Shown: piece after piece, positions 15,296-23,556 of the stretch | Layout: every line of letters begins with the position of its first letter | Position numbering within the stretch: position 1 is the stretch's first letter | DNA from: CAYSRJ01 sp964525675 | Lineage (GTDB): Bacteria; Spirochaetota; B62-G9; DRHN01 | Assembly (NCBI GenBank): GCA_964525675.1 | Contig: CAZGJW010000023.1 | Span: 1-29,993, forward strand | Direction of reading: 5' to 3' | Length of the DNA stretch: 29,993 bases | The notes under the pieces: generated by a model | What the model saw: the letters and a program-made list of their open reading frames with translations, nothing else | Databases searched by the model: none | What the model was told of the DNA's origin: nothing | Made by a program: the position numbers and the translations under genes

Positions 15296-16321
15296 ATGAA
15301 AAAAATCGGACGTTACTTCCTGCTTATCACGATCTTCTCGATGCTGGCGGCAGCTCCCCTAAAAACCGAAGGCTCTTCCAAAAAACCTAAACCCGACAAA
15401 GCGAAGCCGGCAGAACATAAAATTCCTTCCTCAGTACCGAAGAAACTTACGGTTCTATCGGACCTCGATGAAGACACCATCCTTCAAATTTTAAAGTTTA
15501 TCGATAATCAAACGGGACTCTCGTGCACCTTCGTTTCATCATATGAAGGGACTGAGAACAGCTTTGACGTGTTTATCGGCAGCTTCTTCAATCCTGTGCC
15601 TGAAATGGTACACCCCTACACTTCGGATGTATGGAAGGAGACAAGAACGGGAGTAGTTTCCTGGTCCCGATGGAAGAGCTGTCTTGTATTCAATACCGTC
15701 CTGATTGATGAAAACGGAGAAGGTGCAGGTCCAACTGGTACAAAGCCGCCCGTTGATCTAACGGGTATGATCAGTGCGATTGATCCGCTGAAGGATTTTT
15801 ACACCGCGTCGGCACTGTACACCCTCTATAAAAAATACGGCAAGACGGTGCTCTTGCATATAAACGGATACATCCCCCTGTATATGCGCTCAAAAACGGA
15901 ATTAACGGCTGCACTGGAAAACGGAAGGTATGCCGGCGCTTTTACAATCGACGGATATGCAATTCCTTTACTGGAAGCAGGCTACCCCCTTCATATCGAT
16001 TACACTGCACTCGATTCCGATCAATTTCCCGTCACAACGGTGATGGGTACAAATATCGCCTTCATATCTGCACATGCTCAAAACCTACGGGGGGCGCAGT
16101 ACTTCATCGATTTTCTCGCAAGCGAACAGTTCAGACAATTTGTGGGAAAAAACTTTTTTTTCACCCCGCCGTACGAAAAACCGCAAAACAGCCTGCAGCC
16201 AGGATCTGATTTTCTGCCCCTGGAGCTTGAGGCAAACTGGGTTCAAACTTTTACAGAAGTGTGGAAAAATGTGATGTACCCCGAGGGAATCGACGAAAAA
16301 CTGCTGCCAGCACTACGGTAA
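15296..16321 (+). CDS. Diverged periplasmic binding-protein-like gene at the end of the ABC operon
   Basis: The 341-residue product has a signal peptide (about 1-25), a charged Lys/Pro-rich linker (SSKKPKPDKAKPAEHK, 27-42) and a binding-protein-like body. The C-terminal part NLRGAQYFIDFLASEQFRQFVG corresponds to the conserved helix where binding proteins read 'NAKKFLDWALSDEA', and AGAFTIDGYAIPLLEAGYPL resembles the strand before it. The normal N-terminal strand is reduced and the SGTG ligand loop is not visible. It starts 8 bases after the permease stop without a clear ribosome site, so coupling is likely. It may be a second receptor, an accessory or sensor for the transporter, or a duplicated receptor with a changed ligand. 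Function is unknown. Confidence 0.75.
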   Translation: MKKIGRYFLLITIFSMLAAAPLKTEGSSKKPKPDKAKPAEHKIPSSVPKKLTVLSDLDEDTILQILKFIDNQTGLSCTFVSSYEGTENSFDVFIGSFFNPVPEMVHPYTSDVWKETRTGVVSWSRWKSCLVFNTVLIDENGEGAGPTGTKPPVDLTGMISAIDPLKDFYTASALYTLYKKYGKTVLLHINGYIPLYMRSKTELTAALENGRYAGAFTIDGYAIPLLEAGYPLHIDYTALDSDQFPVTTVMGTNIAFISAHAQNLRGAQYFIDFLASEQFRQFVGKNFFFTPPYEKPQNSLQPGSDFLPLELEANWVQTFTEVWKNVMYPEGIDEKLLPALR

Positions 16322-16359
16322 TCTCCTTTTTTTAAGCAATACGGTATTCGCACTTTTAT

Positions 16360-16383
16360 AAAAAACCAGCGGAGTTTCCACTG
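16360..16383 (-). terminator. Intrinsic terminator after the sensor kinase
   Basis: On the minus strand CAGTGG (16383-16378) pairs with CCGCTG (16372-16367), one G-U pair and a 5-base loop, followed by G and six T (16365-16360). It lies 57 bases after the kinase stop codon. No matching T-run exists on the plus strand for the convergent ABC operon. Confidence 0.5.
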
Positions 16384-16440
16384 CAATAGTAGAAGATGGA
16401 TGGTGATCTTTAACCATCGGTAGAAACTGATTTTCGGATG

Positions 16441-19101
16441 CTAATCTTCATCCAATACTTCTCTTATTGTGCGCAATAGGAGAGAGGGTGTGAATGGTTT
16501 TTGAAGAAAATTTATCCCCTCTTCTAAAATTCCGTGATGAACAATTATATTATCCGTAAATCCTGAAGTGTATAACACCTTAATGTTCGGATTCATAGCA
16601 GTTATTTTCTCTGCCAGCTCTCTACCGTCCATCCCCGGCATGATAGCATCGGTTACCAAAAGATTGATTTGGTCCTTGTACTGCTCAAAAATCTTGAGCG
16701 CTTCTGGAGCATTACTTGCTTCAAAAACCGTGTAATCATTATCTCTTAGCACAAACTCGATCATATTTCTGACAAATAACTCATCCTCTGCTACCAGTAC
16801 TGTTTCAGTACCTTTAAGATTTTCAATGAGCTTTTTAGCTATTTTCTTAGTAACAGCCCTTTCTTCAACCCCGGGTAAATATATCTTAAATGTCGTTCCT
16901 TTCTCCGGCTCACTGTATACCCAGATGTTGCCTCCGCTCTGTTTTACAATTCCATATACAGTTGACAAGCCAAGTCCTGTACCCATTTCTCCTTTAGTTG
17001 TAAAAAATGGCTCAAAAATGTGTTCTTGTGTTTCTTTATCCATTCCTACACCATTGTCACTTACTGCAAGCATTATATAAGGACCCGGTTGTACTGCTAT
17101 ATGGTTTTTAGCATATTCTTCTTCGAGAAAGACGTTCGATGTTTCTATAGTAAGCTTTCCGCCTTTTTTCATAGCATCTCTTGCATTAACCACAAGATTC
17201 ATTATAACCTGTTCTATTTGAGCAGGATCAGCTTTAATCAGATCTATATCCGGCATGAGATTAATAACAAACATAATGTCTTCTCCAATAACCCGCGTGA
17301 TCATTTTCTCTAAAGTTTTAATCAAGTCATTTAAGTTTATAACTTCTGGATTAAGGATTTGTTTTCTGCTAAAGGCTAAAAGTTGATGAGTCAAATCAGC
17401 AGCCCTTTCTCCTGCCTCTCTGATTTCTTTGATATATTCAGCTACAGATTCATCTACCTTTTTTGACATTAATATATAGTCTGCGAACCCAATAATACCG
17501 GTAAGTGCATTATTGAAATCATGCGCTACTCCGCCTGTTAACCTCCCCACAGCTTCTAGCTTCTGTGCCTGTTGGAATTGTTTCTCAAGCTGAGCTTTTT
17601 CAGTAATGTCTCGGACCATTGAAAGTACACCAATCACCATCCCATCTTTTTCTCTTAAAGGCGTGTTAGTCCACTCACATAGTATTTTACGTCCATCTTT
17701 CGTTGTATTTTCATTGGTACTATGAGCTGTCATATCACCTTCAAGCAAACGTTGCCATACAGTATCAACATGTGATGTAACGCTATTCTCTACAATAAAA
17801 TCATAGGCATGTCTTCCCAAAGCTTCTTCTTCAGTGAATCCAAAAATCTTCTCAGCTGCAGGATTCCATGCCTGTACCTTAAAATCTGTATCCCACAGAA
17901 TCATCCCTAGAGGCGTTCTATCTATCTGTAACTGGAGCCTTTTCTGTAATTCCTGTATCTTCTGTTCCCCATTTTTTGCCTGTTTTTCTGCCTCTCTGGA
18001 TGTCTCAATACTCTCAATTAGCTTCAGTGTCATTTTCTTAAAAGTCCGACATAGAACGCCTATTTCATCTTTTGATTTTACTTCTATCTCTTGTGAAAAA
18101 TCGTTTTCGCTTATTCTTTCTGCAATTTTTGTTAGATCAACAATCGGTTTTGTAAAAGCCCTGGACATAAAGAATGCCAAAACTACTAAAACAATTACGT
18201 AAAAAGAGAAATTGATTACCATTATGAGATGTAAATTGTTCATCGATGCAAACGCTTCTGATTTATCTATTTTAACCACAAGTCCCCAATCAACATTTTC
18301 AATGTATCTCGTAGCTGCAATAACCGGTTGCCCCCGGTAATCCACAGTATCTGTAAAAACCTTTTCTTCTTTCATCAACGCTTTAATAACAGGGGCATTT
18401 ACTGAACCTTGCGGAACGATCTTCTTTAAAGCAGCAGTTTGATCAAATCTTAAATGTGTAATAAATTGAGCATCACCGTTTTCATCTCTTCTTGCTATAT
18501 CAGTTTCACCTGTATTGCCAAGGCCAGAATAATCTCCTGCTAATGAAAGCAGATTATCTGCTTTTGACTTTATTGCTATTATGCCCAGAAGCTTCTCTTT
18601 TAAACGAAGTGGCCCACAAAGATATGCCATCAAGGAGTGCCCATCTTGAATAAAATATTCATCAACAATATTTTTTTCTTGTGCCTCCTTAAACAATTCT
18701 GTATCCGGAAATCCTGTGCCAATTTTTTTTGTATTGGTAGAAGCGACTATCTCTCCATTCAACGTTATAACGCTTATTTCTCCGAAATCATATATTGTAG
18801 AACACGCATCTAATAGTATTTTATTCATCTTTTCCTGATATTGACTGTCAGGATTGTTTAGATACTCGTTTAAGCTCAGCCGCAGCTGCGTTCTGCTGGC
18901 AACCAATTTCAATCTCTCCAGATTATTATTAATTATAGATACGATTCTGTTCTCCTGAATTGATGCAATAGATTCTAGCTGATTGATGACTTGATTCGTT
19001 AAAATTCTCTTCATGGAAACATAAAATGATACGCTAATTAATGAGAAAGGCAGTATAGCGACCAATAAAGTTACCATTAATGCTTTTACTCTTATTTTCA
19101 T
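16441..19101 (-). CDS. Hybrid sensor histidine kinase (Cache-like sensor, HAMP, PAS, HisKA, HATPase, receiver)
   Basis: The 886-residue inner-membrane kinase has a membrane segment (about 8-29), an extracytoplasmic Cache-like sensor (30-290, with two similar halves), a second membrane segment (292-313), HAMP (314-367), a PAS domain (about 390-500, ILWDTDFKVQAWNPAAEKIFGF), the phospho-accepting box GRLTGGVAHDFNNALTGI (His527), the ATP domain with N box NLVVNARDAM (635-644), DNGVGM (682-687) and GTGLGLS (707-713), and a C-terminal receiver with acidic pair Glu772/Asp773, phosphorylated Asp818 (LVTDAIMPGMDG) and Lys868. All catalytic residues seem intact. A receiver at the end implies a phosphorelay to a phosphotransfer protein not in the window. 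The gene and the region upstream are clearly AT-richer than neighbours, a hint of transfer. The start lacks a strong ribosome site. Confidence 0.93.
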   Translation of the reverse strand: MKIRVKALMVTLLVAILPFSLISVSFYVSMKRILTNQVINQLESIASIQENRIVSIINNNLERLKLVASRTQLRLSLNEYLNNPDSQYQEKMNKILLDACSTIYDFGEISVITLNGEIVASTNTKKIGTGFPDTELFKEAQEKNIVDEYFIQDGHSLMAYLCGPLRLKEKLLGIIAIKSKADNLLSLAGDYSGLGNTGETDIARRDENGDAQFITHLRFDQTAALKKIVPQGSVNAPVIKALMKEEKVFTDTVDYRGQPVIAATRYIENVDWGLVVKIDKSEAFASMNNLHLIMVINFSFYVIVLVVLAFFMSRAFTKPIVDLTKIAERISENDFSQEIEVKSKDEIGVLCRTFKKMTLKLIESIETSREAEKQAKNGEQKIQELQKRLQLQIDRTPLGMILWDTDFKVQAWNPAAEKIFGFTEEEALGRHAYDFIVENSVTSHVDTVWQRLLEGDMTAHSTNENTTKDGRKILCEWTNTPLREKDGMVIGVLSMVRDITEKAQLEKQFQQAQKLEAVGRLTGGVAHDFNNALTGIIGFADYILMSKKVDESVAEYIKEIREAGERAADLTHQLLAFSRKQILNPEVINLNDLIKTLEKMITRVIGEDIMFVINLMPDIDLIKADPAQIEQVIMNLVVNARDAMKKGGKLTIETSNVFLEEEYAKNHIAVQPGPYIMLAVSDNGVGMDKETQEHIFEPFFTTKGEMGTGLGLSTVYGIVKQSGGNIWVYSEPEKGTTFKIYLPGVEERAVTKKIAKKLIENLKGTETVLVAEDELFVRNMIEFVLRDNDYTVFEASNAPEALKIFEQYKDQINLLVTDAIMPGMDGRELAEKITAMNPNIKVLYTSGFTDNIIVHHGILEEGINFLQKPFTPSLLLRTIREVLDED

Positions 19102-19454
19102 GTATATTTATCCATCTTTATACCACTAACTTCTAAGATTGTAGATAAATTGTATAATTATTAAGATGAAATACATTTATTAACTATATTATCGATCATA
19201 ATCAATCGCATTTCAAATTTTGCTATAGTAGTCCATATAAACAAAAAGTGTACTGAAAGGTTAGGGGGTCTTAAATTCTTGTAATGCATGGATTTACCTT
19301 TCGAATATCTCTCTTGATTTTTTTGAAGTCGGGCGAGCCCCTGTCTACTAATCTTGCGGATATTCATCAATCAATTCCTTCTTTAGATATTTGATTTTTA
19401 AACGAAAGAATAAGGATTTAATTTATTATCCGGTGCGAAATACGGGTAGTATAC
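19102..19454. other. 353-bp AT-rich intergenic region
   Basis: This lies between murE and the kinase, both on the minus strand, and shares the low GC of the kinase. It must contain the kinase promoter; TATAAAG about 15 bases before the start is a possible -10 but no -35 stands out. A 69-codon minus-strand frame (19161-19370) lacks a ribosome site and recognisable motif, so I do not call it a gene. I see no terminator for murE and no inverted repeats that would mark an insertion sequence. Confidence 0.5.
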
Positions 19455-20912
19455 CTATATCCCCTTGATTCTGAATCGCTGTATGGCCTTGCGTGCGATC
19501 TCGCGGTCATCGAAGTGGACTTTTTTTGTGCCAAGCACCTGGTAGTCCTCATGGCCCTTGCCTGCAATCAACACGATATCGTCCTTTTGTGCAAGCTCGA
19601 TTGCGCAGTAAATAGCCTCCCGGCGGTCTGGTATAATGATATGATTGTCGCCGCTCAGACCCTTTTTAATGTCTTCTATAATTGCAAGCGGGTCTTCGGT
19701 TCTCGGGTTGTCGGAGGTTACGATAGCCATGTCGGAGCGCTCCTCAACGATTTTTCCCATCTTCGGCCGTTTTGTTCTATCCCTGTCACCACCGCACCCG
19801 AATACGGTGATGATGCGGCCCTCTTTCAGGGCAACTGCTGCATTGAGGAGGTGCAAGAGGGCATCCGGCGTGTGTGCGTAATCCACAAAGATGTGAAATC
19901 CCAAGCCGCCTGGAACCCGTTCGAATCTGCCGGGTACCGTTACAACGTCTCTAATCGTATTTTGCACTGTTTTTTCTTCGATGCCCATCGCCCGCGCGAG
20001 TGCTACTGCCGACAGAATATTGTATATATTGTGCACACCGACAAGGCGGGTCTCATACGGCGTTTTGTTGATGAAAAACCGAGTCCCGCTAATAGACAGT
20101 TTGTAATCGTGTGCGGTAAAGTCCGCACCCCGGTTCAACCCGTACGTCGTTTGTTTTATTCCCGTGATATTCAGAAGCTTTCTCCCATAGGGATCATCGG
20201 CATTTATTACTGTACCCGCGCCCTTATGCAGACCGGTGAAAAGCTTTGATTTAGCCCTGAAATAATCGTCCATGCTTGAATGAAAATCCAGGTGGTCCTG
20301 GCTGAGGTTGGTAAACACCGCATAATCAAAATCTCCGGGCAGAACCCTGTCCATGGCAAGAGCGTGTGACGACACCTCCATTACCGCATGAGTTATGCCT
20401 CCATCCCGCATCCCGGCAAATAACCGCTGTATTGCAATCGGATCAGGGGTCGTATTGTCGGCTTTTACCGCGGTATCGTTGTACCTGTAGGATATCGTAC
20501 CAATAACGCCAGGGTTGAATCCCGCATCTCTGAGAATCGCCTCAAGCAGATAGGTTACCGTGGTTTTCCCATTCGTTCCTGTAACCCCTACGAGCCGGAA
20601 CGAGCCCGAGGGGTGCCCGAAAAAAGCGCGCGACACGTAAAGCGCACTCTGCCGGGCCGACCGTGTCGTGCACAGGGCCACCGAATAAGGCACCTTGACT
20701 CTGAGCCCATTCTCGACCACAACGGCAGCTGCGCCACGTGAAACCGCATCGTCGATATAACGAAGACCGCTGTCCCTGTACCCATCGATCGCAATAAACA
20801 TTCCGTCCTTTTTCACGGTCCTCGAATCATCGCTTACCATCGATATATCGGGGTTGAGCATCCCATCGTAGGTAACGACAGCTGCAGCATCCACTACTTC
20901 ACGCAGTTTCAT
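19455..20912 (-). CDS. murE: UDP-N-acetylmuramoyl-L-alanyl-D-glutamate amino-acid ligase MurE
   Basis: The 485-residue cytoplasmic ligase adds the third amino acid of the peptidoglycan stem peptide using ATP. Seen: N-terminal UDP-binding part (DISMVSDDSRTVKKDGMFIA, 22-41), P-loop GVTGTNGKTT (109-118), NLSQDHLDFH (202-211), the carbamylated-Lys position in RAKSKLF (Lys221), VDYAHTPDAL (343-352), FGCGGDRDRTKRP (371-383) and the specificity motif DNPR (401-404). In characterised enzymes DNPR accompanies meso-diaminopimelate, while lysine enzymes differ; several spirochaetes are known for ornithine, so the added residue needs checking. Length is typical. The ribosome site is modest (GGTGG, 10 bases before ATG). 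It stands alone rather than in a dcw-type cluster. Confidence 0.95.
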   Translation of the reverse strand: MKLREVVDAAAVVTYDGMLNPDISMVSDDSRTVKKDGMFIAIDGYRDSGLRYIDDAVSRGAAAVVVENGLRVKVPYSVALCTTRSARQSALYVSRAFFGHPSGSFRLVGVTGTNGKTTVTYLLEAILRDAGFNPGVIGTISYRYNDTAVKADNTTPDPIAIQRLFAGMRDGGITHAVMEVSSHALAMDRVLPGDFDYAVFTNLSQDHLDFHSSMDDYFRAKSKLFTGLHKGAGTVINADDPYGRKLLNITGIKQTTYGLNRGADFTAHDYKLSISGTRFFINKTPYETRLVGVHNIYNILSAVALARAMGIEEKTVQNTIRDVVTVPGRFERVPGGLGFHIFVDYAHTPDALLHLLNAAVALKEGRIITVFGCGGDRDRTKRPKMGKIVEERSDMAIVTSDNPRTEDPLAIIEDIKKGLSGDNHIIIPDRREAIYCAIELAQKDDIVLIAGKGHEDYQVLGTKKVHFDDREIARKAIQRFRIKGI

Positions 20913-20962
20913 CCTTTTTTACCACCATTTTTTCTTTTTTTTATAGTATACTGTTTTCCTGG

Positions 20963-20990
20963 ATTATGGAACACCTCAAAGGAAGTTCAA
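20963..20990 (-). promoter_or_regulatory. Possible promoter for murE
   Basis: On the minus strand TTGAAC (20990-20985), a 16-base spacer and CATAAT (20968-20963) form an acceptable promoter about 50 bases before the murE start. The region is shared with the divergent amidohydrolase gene, for which TATACT at 20947-20952 is a possible -10 without a clear -35. Confidence 0.35.
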
Positions 20991-21012
20991 ATATTTCAGG
21001 CATGGAACTGCA

Positions 21013-22338
21013 ATGAGATTGGTTATCAGAGACATTTTAACTGTAACAATGAACGACAGACGTGAGATCGGCCGCTATTCAATAGTCATCGATAAAGATA
21101 GGATACAGTCCGTCTCAAAGAAGCCTGTTGAAATACGCCCGGGTGATACCGTCATTGACGGGAAGAACAGAATTGCGCTTCCCGGGTTCATCAACGGACA
21201 TATTCACTGTGATATAACCCTTGCCAGGGGCCTCGGCGACGGGCTGACCCTCTATGAACAGGATCACGATTCCTGTGTGAGCAGGAAAAGGTGGTTCAGG
21301 GATGAGCTCGATGGAGAGGCGAGGTACTACGGCCGCCTGCTTCAATACGCGGAGGCGGTAAAGGGCGGCACTGCGTTTATCTGCGATGTTCCCTTCTGGT
21401 GGGAAGGAGACGATTTAACCTCTCCATTCGAGGAAATCGGTGTTGCAGGCGCAGTTGTGATGGACTACCGGACCGATTTTCTATCCGGCGAACGGGTTGA
21501 TGAAAAAAGGTACTTCGAAACCGCAGAGAACCTAAGACAAAAAGGTATACTTCCGATTGTTGAAGCACCTGCTGAAGAGGACTTTCAGGAAGATATACTG
21601 CATATGCTTCTTGATCGCGCGGAGGAGCTAGATACCATGGTCCAGATGCATCTTGCTGAAACAAAATGGCGGGAGGATATAGTCAGGAAGCGGTACAAAA
21701 AAACATCGGTTGAATACCTTGACAGCATCCATTTTCTGAATGAACGGGTCATCGGTTCGCACGGCGTGTACATTACCGAGAACGAGCAGGAACTGCTGAG
21801 GGACCGGGGATCGCGAATCGTCAACTGCCCGACTGCCGAGATGAAAATCTCCGACGGAACTGCACCGGTGGTGTCACTTCTGAAAGCCGGAGTGCCGGTC
21901 GGGCTCGGCACGGACGGCGCACTCTGGAATGACTCAGCAAGTATGTTTTCAGAGATGAAGACGCTTCTTCTCCTGCAGAGAGTCTCATCCGACCCCTCTG
22001 CCATCAGCCCGAACGATTGCCTGTACGCGGCAACAAGAGGCGGAGCAAAAGTATTCAATCTCGACAGTGACCTGGGGTCGATAGAACCGGGTAAACGGGC
22101 ATGTATTACCATCGTCAACTTTTTCAACGCCCATATGCTTCCGCTTTACCATAACAATAGTTCAAACGTTCTTGAAAACCTGGCGACCTGCGCGGAAACT
22201 GCCGATGTTGAAACCGTCATCAGCGACGGTACTATCGTGGTTGATGACGGAAAACTCAAAACGGTTGATGAAGACGCGCTTCTTGAAAAATGCCAAACGC
22301 TCGCGCTTGAGAGATTCGAGCGTATGATTTTTCGATAG
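21013..22338 (+). CDS. Amidohydrolase of the MtaD/TrzA/SsnA group (probable aminohydrolase)
   Basis: The 441-residue protein has the composite beta-domain ends of the family and a metal-dependent TIM-barrel core. Metal and catalytic residues are in place: GFINGHIHCD (His63, His65), VQMHLAET (His213, Glu216), GSHGVY (His250) and GLGTDGALWNDS (Asp301). This set matches deaminases such as 5-methylthioadenosine/S-adenosylhomocysteine deaminase (MtaD), guanine deaminase-like and SsnA-type enzymes; the usual NxHTH is here NGHIHCD. The likely reaction is hydrolytic deamination of a purine-like or related ring, substrate unknown. The ATG at 21013 lacks a strong ribosome site. It is divergent from murE and 162 bases before a PTS EIIA gene, with which it has no obvious link. 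Confidence 0.85.
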   Translation: MRLVIRDILTVTMNDRREIGRYSIVIDKDRIQSVSKKPVEIRPGDTVIDGKNRIALPGFINGHIHCDITLARGLGDGLTLYEQDHDSCVSRKRWFRDELDGEARYYGRLLQYAEAVKGGTAFICDVPFWWEGDDLTSPFEEIGVAGAVVMDYRTDFLSGERVDEKRYFETAENLRQKGILPIVEAPAEEDFQEDILHMLLDRAEELDTMVQMHLAETKWREDIVRKRYKKTSVEYLDSIHFLNERVIGSHGVYITENEQELLRDRGSRIVNCPTAEMKISDGTAPVVSLLKAGVPVGLGTDGALWNDSASMFSEMKTLLLLQRVSSDPSAISPNDCLYAATRGGAKVFNLDSDLGSIEPGKRACITIVNFFNAHMLPLYHNNSSNVLENLATCAETADVETVISDGTIVVDDGKLKTVDEDALLEKCQTLALERFERMIFR

Positions 22339-22407
22339 ATTTTTTATTATAAGGAAAACCGCAAGCATTCTACATGAAGCCGTCCCTGTTGTTTGATTTT
22401 TCGATAG
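22326..22407 (+). repeat. Short direct repeat around the amidohydrolase stop codon
   Basis: GATTTTTCGATAG occurs at 22326-22338, where it includes the stop codon, and again at 22395-22407, a 69-base period; both are preceded by T and followed by a T-rich run. It may mark a small old duplication. It does not form a hairpin. Confidence 0.3.
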
Positions 22408-22500
22408 CTCTTTTTTCATGAAAGATGTACATTTATCCGGGGTGTTCAGCCGGCCTGCGGGTGTTACGTATGCGTTCGCCAGCCGTTTCGGAGAAAAGCG

Positions 22501-22959
22501 ATGAATATCAACCTCCTCGATTATCTCAGTATCAACCGGGTCCTGTTCACCACAGCTTCAACCAAGGAGGATGTAATCGACGAGCTGATCAAGATATCAC
22601 GGGATGACGGCAAGGTTGAGGATGTCAAGCGCTTCAAACAGGCGCTTTTGAAACGCGAATCTATTATGAGTACGGGGATCGGTTACGGCGTCGCCATTCC
22701 GCATGTGAAACTCCCCCGGATCGAGGAATTCTTTATTACAGTAGGAATTCATAAGAGAGGCGTAAACTGGGATTCACTTGACTGCAAACCGGTGTATCTT
22801 ATTTTTCTCATCGCGGGTCCTGAAAAAAAACAGGAGAAGTACCTTCGCATTCTCGCGCAGCTTACAACGGTGATAAAAAAACCGGAGAGGCGTCAGCAGT
22901 TTATCGAGTTGAGCACAAAGTACGAAGTGTTTGAACAGTTTTCCCATGCACTGAAATAG
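22501..22959 (+). CDS. ptsN: PTS EIIA component, nitrogen/fructose type (PtsN-like)
   Basis: The 152-residue cytoplasmic protein is a single EIIA domain of the fructose/nitrogen class. The phosphorylated histidine is His68 in STGIGYGVAIPHVK, the class signature, and the C-terminal part LRILAQLTTVIKKPERRQQF follows the family. With no EIIB or EIIC in view it is probably a regulatory protein that receives phosphate from HPr-like proteins and controls transport or stress functions, rather than a sugar carrier. The ribosome site GGAG lies 7 bases before the ATG. It is convergent with the ferritin-like gene, only 11 bases apart. The name ptsN rests on domain type only. Confidence 0.88.
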   Translation: MNINLLDYLSINRVLFTTASTKEDVIDELIKISRDDGKVEDVKRFKQALLKRESIMSTGIGYGVAIPHVKLPRIEEFFITVGIHKRGVNWDSLDCKPVYLIFLIAGPEKKQEKYLRILAQLTTVIKKPERRQQFIELSTKYEVFEQFSHALK

Positions 22960-22970
22960 ATCAAATCCCA

Positions 22971-23414
22971 CTATATCTTCGTACTTATATCACGCATATT
23001 CCTGTCCTGCATTTCCGTGAGAGCTGTAATAACGCGTGAAACCTTGTCATGCAGAGCGGGCAGCTTCAATATCATCTCATAGGTTTTTTTCGTTTTCTTC
23101 TCCCTGGTAAATGAGAGACACATAACATCAACCGGTGTTGCGTGTACCGGAATAGTTCCCTTTTCAAGAATTTCATCGAATACTGTAGTATCTACATCCA
23201 CCATTTCACCCAGATCGTCACCGTTAACAATGCATTCGTTTAACAGGTTTTTCAGCTCGTGAAGATGATATGCCTTGTTGTCGGCAAGGCTGTCTGCAAA
23301 TAATTTGAGCTCATTCCCTTCAAGAAGCTTTGCCGCCTTCCTGTAGAATAAAAATGAATCCTGCTGTATCCTCACTGTATATCTAATCATTTCTTCAATG
23401 GTAAGCTCTTCCAT
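22971..23414 (-). CDS. Ferritin-like (rubrerythrin-type) helical protein with degenerate metal ligands
   Basis: From the ATG at 23414 (147 residues), chosen because GGAG lies 9 bases before it; a TTG six codons upstream is too close to its own site. The first helices, EEMIRYTVRIQQDSFLFYRKAAKLL and LKLFADSLADNKAYHLHELKNLL, follow the rubrerythrin four-helix plan, where the first helix carries a ligand Glu and the second ExxH. Here the first ligand position is Gln and the second reads DNKAYH, so a normal diiron site seems incomplete. The C-terminal half has helices around TYEMILKLPALHDKVSRVITAL. It may be a structural or sensing member of the family, or bind a different metal. It is the last gene of the murA/cyclase-like group, 142 bases downstream of the cyclase-like gene. 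Confidence 0.65.
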   Translation of the reverse strand: MEELTIEEMIRYTVRIQQDSFLFYRKAAKLLEGNELKLFADSLADNKAYHLHELKNLLNECIVNGDDLGEMVDVDTTVFDEILEKGTIPVHATPVDVMCLSFTREKKTKKTYEMILKLPALHDKVSRVITALTEMQDRNMRDISTKI

Positions 23415-23478
23415 CCTGTCACACTCCGTCAATTACTCCAAAACTCTGTTAATAATTTCGAAACCCGAACCTTTAACC

Positions 23479-23504
23479 AAAAGGGTGAACAGTCCATCAC
23501 ACCC
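23479..23504 (-). terminator. Weak terminator-like hairpin after the cyclase-like gene
   Basis: On the minus strand GGGTG (23504-23500) pairs with CACCC (23487-23483), 12-base loop, followed by only four T (23482-23479). It is about 50 bases after the cyclase-like stop codon and may partly end that transcript before the ferritin-like gene. Short stem and short T-run keep confidence low. Confidence 0.25.
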
Positions 23505-23556
23505 ATTACTGTATGAAATTTAATCAGTATTTACATATTCGCATACTAATAAAAGA

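Noticed and set aside
19161..19370. 69-codon minus-strand open frame between murE and the kinase, possibly a transposase remnant
   Set aside because: No ribosome site, no recognisable motif, AT-rich composition like its intergenic surroundings, and no flanking inverted repeats.
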